Assembly (NCBI GenBank): GCA_002323895.1
Contig: DCQM01000139.1
Location: 1-6,532, forward strand
DNA from: Akkermansiaceae bacterium UBA1518
Lineage (GTDB): Bacteria; Verrucomicrobiota; Verrucomicrobiia; Verrucomicrobiales; Akkermansiaceae
DNA: 6,532 bases
Reading direction: 5' to 3'
Shown: in pieces, positions 4,457 to 6,532 of the stretch
Position numbering within the stretch: the first letter of the stretch is position 1
Layout of the letters: each line of letters begins with the position of its first letter
Notes under the pieces: model-generated
Told to the model about the DNA's origin: nothing
The model's database searches: none
The model's input: the letters and a program-made list of their open reading frames with translations, nothing else
Made by a program: the position numbers and the translations under genes

Positions 4457-6532
4457 AGAAGAATTCCTGCCCTCCTAAGAAAAAAAATTTCAAGCCCAGC
4501 CTCCCAAGATTTCACAATCTCTATTCTTGGCTTCAATTCATTGATTGCGGTCTCCGTTGATGGGTGTCGTAGCAGAGTGTTCAGTTTCTTGGTTTCCCAT
4601 TGATCCGGATAGAGCTCTCGTAAAGTTTGCGCCAGCAATATGCCCAACTCCACGGAGGGGCATTTCTCTGGATCTTTTAAAATGATGCGCACCCCTCCAC
4701 ATTCCTCATCTTCGAACTTGCTTGCCGTTGGGGTGAAACGAATGGGAACGAAGGCCAACCCCGGAAGCCTAGCCAAGTCGAGTTTGCGAACGAATTCCGC
4801 TTCATCAATGTAACTTGCGCCAAAGATCTCGAAAGGAAAGTTCGTCCCCCGTCCAACCGACACATTGGTAAACTCGAGCAACCCAAGTCCGGGATAGAGA
4901 GTTGCCGCCGTGAGATTGGGCATATTGGGCGAAGGCTTGATCCAGGGAAAACCAGTTTCGTCGAAGCGCATTTCGCGAGTCCAATTCTCAATCGGAATCA
5001 CGGTGAGCTTCAATTGAGGACAATGTTCTTTTTGGTAGAGCCGAGCTATTTCGCCAATTGTCATCCCATGTTGTAAGGGAACCTGATGGAAGGACGTGAA
5101 GGCCGGATCGCCCTCGCGCATCGGTCCCGCCACTTTTCGACCCCCAATAGGATTCATTCTGTCAAGAATGAAGAATCGCAAACCTGCGTCCTCCGCCGCT
5201 TCCATCGCCAATCCCATCGTCGAAATAAAGGTGTAGAATCGCGTCCCAATATCCTGCATATCGAAAACAAGAGCGTCGACCTCCGCTAGGTGTTCAGTCT
5301 TGGGTTTACGCCGATCTTCCCCGGCATAAAGACTCACTACTGGAAGTTTTGTTTTGTCGTCCACCCCATCTTCGACCTTATCATCGAGGGTCCCCCGGAT
5401 CCCGTGTTCGGGTCCGAAAAGCAACTTAAGATCCACTCTGCGAGAGCGGTGTAAGAGATCGATCGTGGTCACCCCTTTTCGATTGATCCCAGTCTGATTC
5501 GTGATCAACCCCACGCGCATTCCCTCAAGCGCTGCAAATTGATCCCGCTCCAAGACATCAATTCCATTCAACACATCGGGAAATTTTGGCGACTTTGGCA
5601 CCACTTCCGGAAGAAGTTTTTTCACGGTCGAAAAATCAAAACCCGTAGCCTTCGCCGCGAGCGTTCCAAGGTCTTTCCGCAGTGCAATCACATTACCTCC
5701 AGATGGATGATTCCGATTACTCAGGAAAATAACAAAACTCTCGCTCGTTGGATCGATCCACATCGAGGTCCCCGTCCATCCGGTATGGCCAAACGACCCT
5801 TTTGGAAATAACTCACCTCGCAGGGAAGAGTAGGTAGAATCGATATCAAACCCTAAGCCCCGCCTAGACTCGATATTCGCAGGCGATTGCACCGAGGTCA
5901 TCAGGGAGATTGTCTCTGGCTTCAAAATTCCACCTCCGCCATTCAGCAACATTCGGGCAAAACGAGCCAAATCATCGACCGTGCTAAAAAGTCCTGCATG
6001 CCCTGCCACGCCTCCCATTCGACGGGAAGTAGGATCGTGCACGATTCCTCTCAAGAGACTTCCGTCCTCGAGAAGAGTAGTGGGAGCGATCCTGCCCTCC
6101 AGTTTCGGGTCTGGCAGGAAGAAAGTCTCATTCATTCCCAACGGCAGAAAGATCTCTTTCCAACAATAGTCCTGAAGCGGCATCCCAGTCACCCTTGCCA
6201 CGATTTCACCCAACAGGATAAAATTGAGATCGCTATATTGGTAAGAGAATCCCGCCAAACCACGAGACGGTTCACCAGCAGCCAAAGCAAACCCATCCTT
6301 ACTCCCGCTCCATTCATAGCCTCTACGCACCCCTGCCGCCAAGCCAGAGGTGTGTGTTAAGAGGTGCCGAACCGTAATCTTCGGTTTATTCGAGTCTCCA
6401 CTCAGTTCCGGCAAATATTGTTGTGCCGGCGCATCCAATTCAATCGCCCCTCCTTCAATCAACTTCATGACCGCGGGAGTCGTCGCCACCACCTTGGTCA
6501 ACGAGGCTAAATCATAAATGGTCTCCTTCGTC
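4447..6532 (-). CDS. Serine beta-lactamase-fold hydrolase fused to NamZ/DUF1343 exo-N-acetylmuramidase (N-terminus cut by window edge)
   Basis: The frame is open to the right edge (694 codons visible), so the gene begins outside the window. Upstream of a TTG at 6501 the frame reads TKETIYDLAS, which places the catalytic SLTK (SxxK) motif across that TTG, with the serine codon at 6504..6502. The penicillin-binding/beta-lactamase triad is completed by YSD (6237..6229) and HTG (5787..5779). HLLTHTSGL and GHAGLFSTVDDLARFARML are typical of AmpC/esterase/AmiE-like serine hydrolases. From about 5520 down to the stop lies a full NamZ-type domain (GH171): GLITNQTG, LLFGPEHGIRG, DALVFDMQDIGTRFYTF, HGMTIGEIA, PSPNMPNLTA, NVSVGRGTNFPFEIFGA. 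NamZ releases MurNAc from non-reducing ends of peptidoglycan fragments; AmiE-like enzymes strip peptides from MurNAc. The fusion is therefore probably a bifunctional peptidoglycan-recycling enzyme (inference). Signal peptide and promoter are not visible. Confidence 0.93.
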   Translation of the reverse strand, partial: TKETIYDLASLTKVVATTPAVMKLIEGGAIELDAPAQQYLPELSGDSNKPKITVRHLLTHTSGLAAGVRRGYEWSGSKDGFALAAGEPSRGLAGFSYQYSDLNFILLGEIVARVTGMPLQDYCWKEIFLPLGMNETFFLPDPKLEGRIAPTTLLEDGSLLRGIVHDPTSRRMGGVAGHAGLFSTVDDLARFARMLLNGGGGILKPETISLMTSVQSPANIESRRGLGFDIDSTYSSLRGELFPKGSFGHTGWTGTSMWIDPTSESFVIFLSNRNHPSGGNVIALRKDLGTLAAKATGFDFSTVKKLLPEVVPKSPKFPDVLNGIDVLERDQFAALEGMRVGLITNQTGINRKGVTTIDLLHRSRRVDLKLLFGPEHGIRGTLDDKVEDGVDDKTKLPVVSLYAGEDRRKPKTEHLAEVDALVFDMQDIGTRFYTFISTMGLAMEAAEDAGLRFFILDRMNPIGGRKVAGPMREGDPAFTSFHQVPLQHGMTIGEIARLYQKEHCPQLKLTVIPIENWTREMRFDETGFPWIKPSPNMPNLTAATLYPGLGLLEFTNVSVGRGTNFPFEIFGASYIDEAEFVRKLDLARLPGLAFVPIRFTPTASKFEDEECGGVRIILKDPEKCPSVELGILLAQTLRELYPDQWETKKLNTLLRHPSTETAINELKPRIEIVKSWEAGLEIFFLRRAGILLYR

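Noticed and set aside
4441..4490. A/T runs near the convergent stops as intrinsic terminators
   Set aside because: No GC-rich stem precedes the T-run on either strand.

Overview
The window carries five protein-coding genes and almost no spare DNA. Base composition is moderate (about 50% GC by eye). The gene content (an ECF sigma factor with a one-pass anti-sigma and an exported coiled-coil protein, a dehydrogenase/cytochrome c/discoidin fusion, and a serine hydrolase-NamZ fusion) suggests a member of the Planctomycetes-Verrucomicrobia group, most likely Verrucomicrobia. That assignment is inferred from domain architecture, not from a marker gene. No RNA gene, mobile element, repeat family or CRISPR array is visible.

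Left block, minus strand (2087 down to 1): a compact three-gene operon. An ECF sigma factor (2087..1530, GTG start) is followed after 1 nt by a one-pass anti-sigma factor without zinc ligands (1528..1010). An ATGA stop/start overlap then leads into a secreted protein (1013 down to the left edge). This third gene runs off the window and is open over its whole visible length. It encodes a signal peptide, a very acidic coiled-coil region and an alpha/beta hydrolase of the PHB-depolymerase/LpqC esterase type, cut just after the nucleophile serine. The layout suggests an envelope-signalling cassette: exported coiled-coil sensor, membrane anti-sigma, sigma.

Middle: a divergent gap of about 98 bp (2088..2185) that must hold the promoters of both directions. 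It contains a plausible ECF-type promoter for the sigma operon. On the plus strand, 2186..4456 encodes an exported three-module protein: a GSDH-type beta-propeller (PQQ-dependent sugar dehydrogenase family), a one-heme cytochrome c module, and a discoidin-like domain resembling the C-terminal module of some GH20 hexosaminidases.

Right block, minus strand (right edge down to 4447): a serine beta-lactamase-fold domain fused to a NamZ/DUF1343 exo-N-acetylmuramidase domain. The frame stays open to the right edge and the catalytic SxxK motif lies at its very start, so the true N-terminus is outside the window. The fusion mirrors the separate amiE and namZ genes of the Bacillus peptidoglycan-recycling cluster and suggests a bifunctional cell-wall scavenging enzyme. 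Its 3' end overlaps that of the dehydrogenase gene by 10 bp, tail to tail.

The strongest leads are the sensor-esterase fusion in the sigma operon, with its charge complementarity to the anti-sigma tail; the AmiE-like/NamZ fusion; and the amino-sugar theme shared by the two convergent genes.
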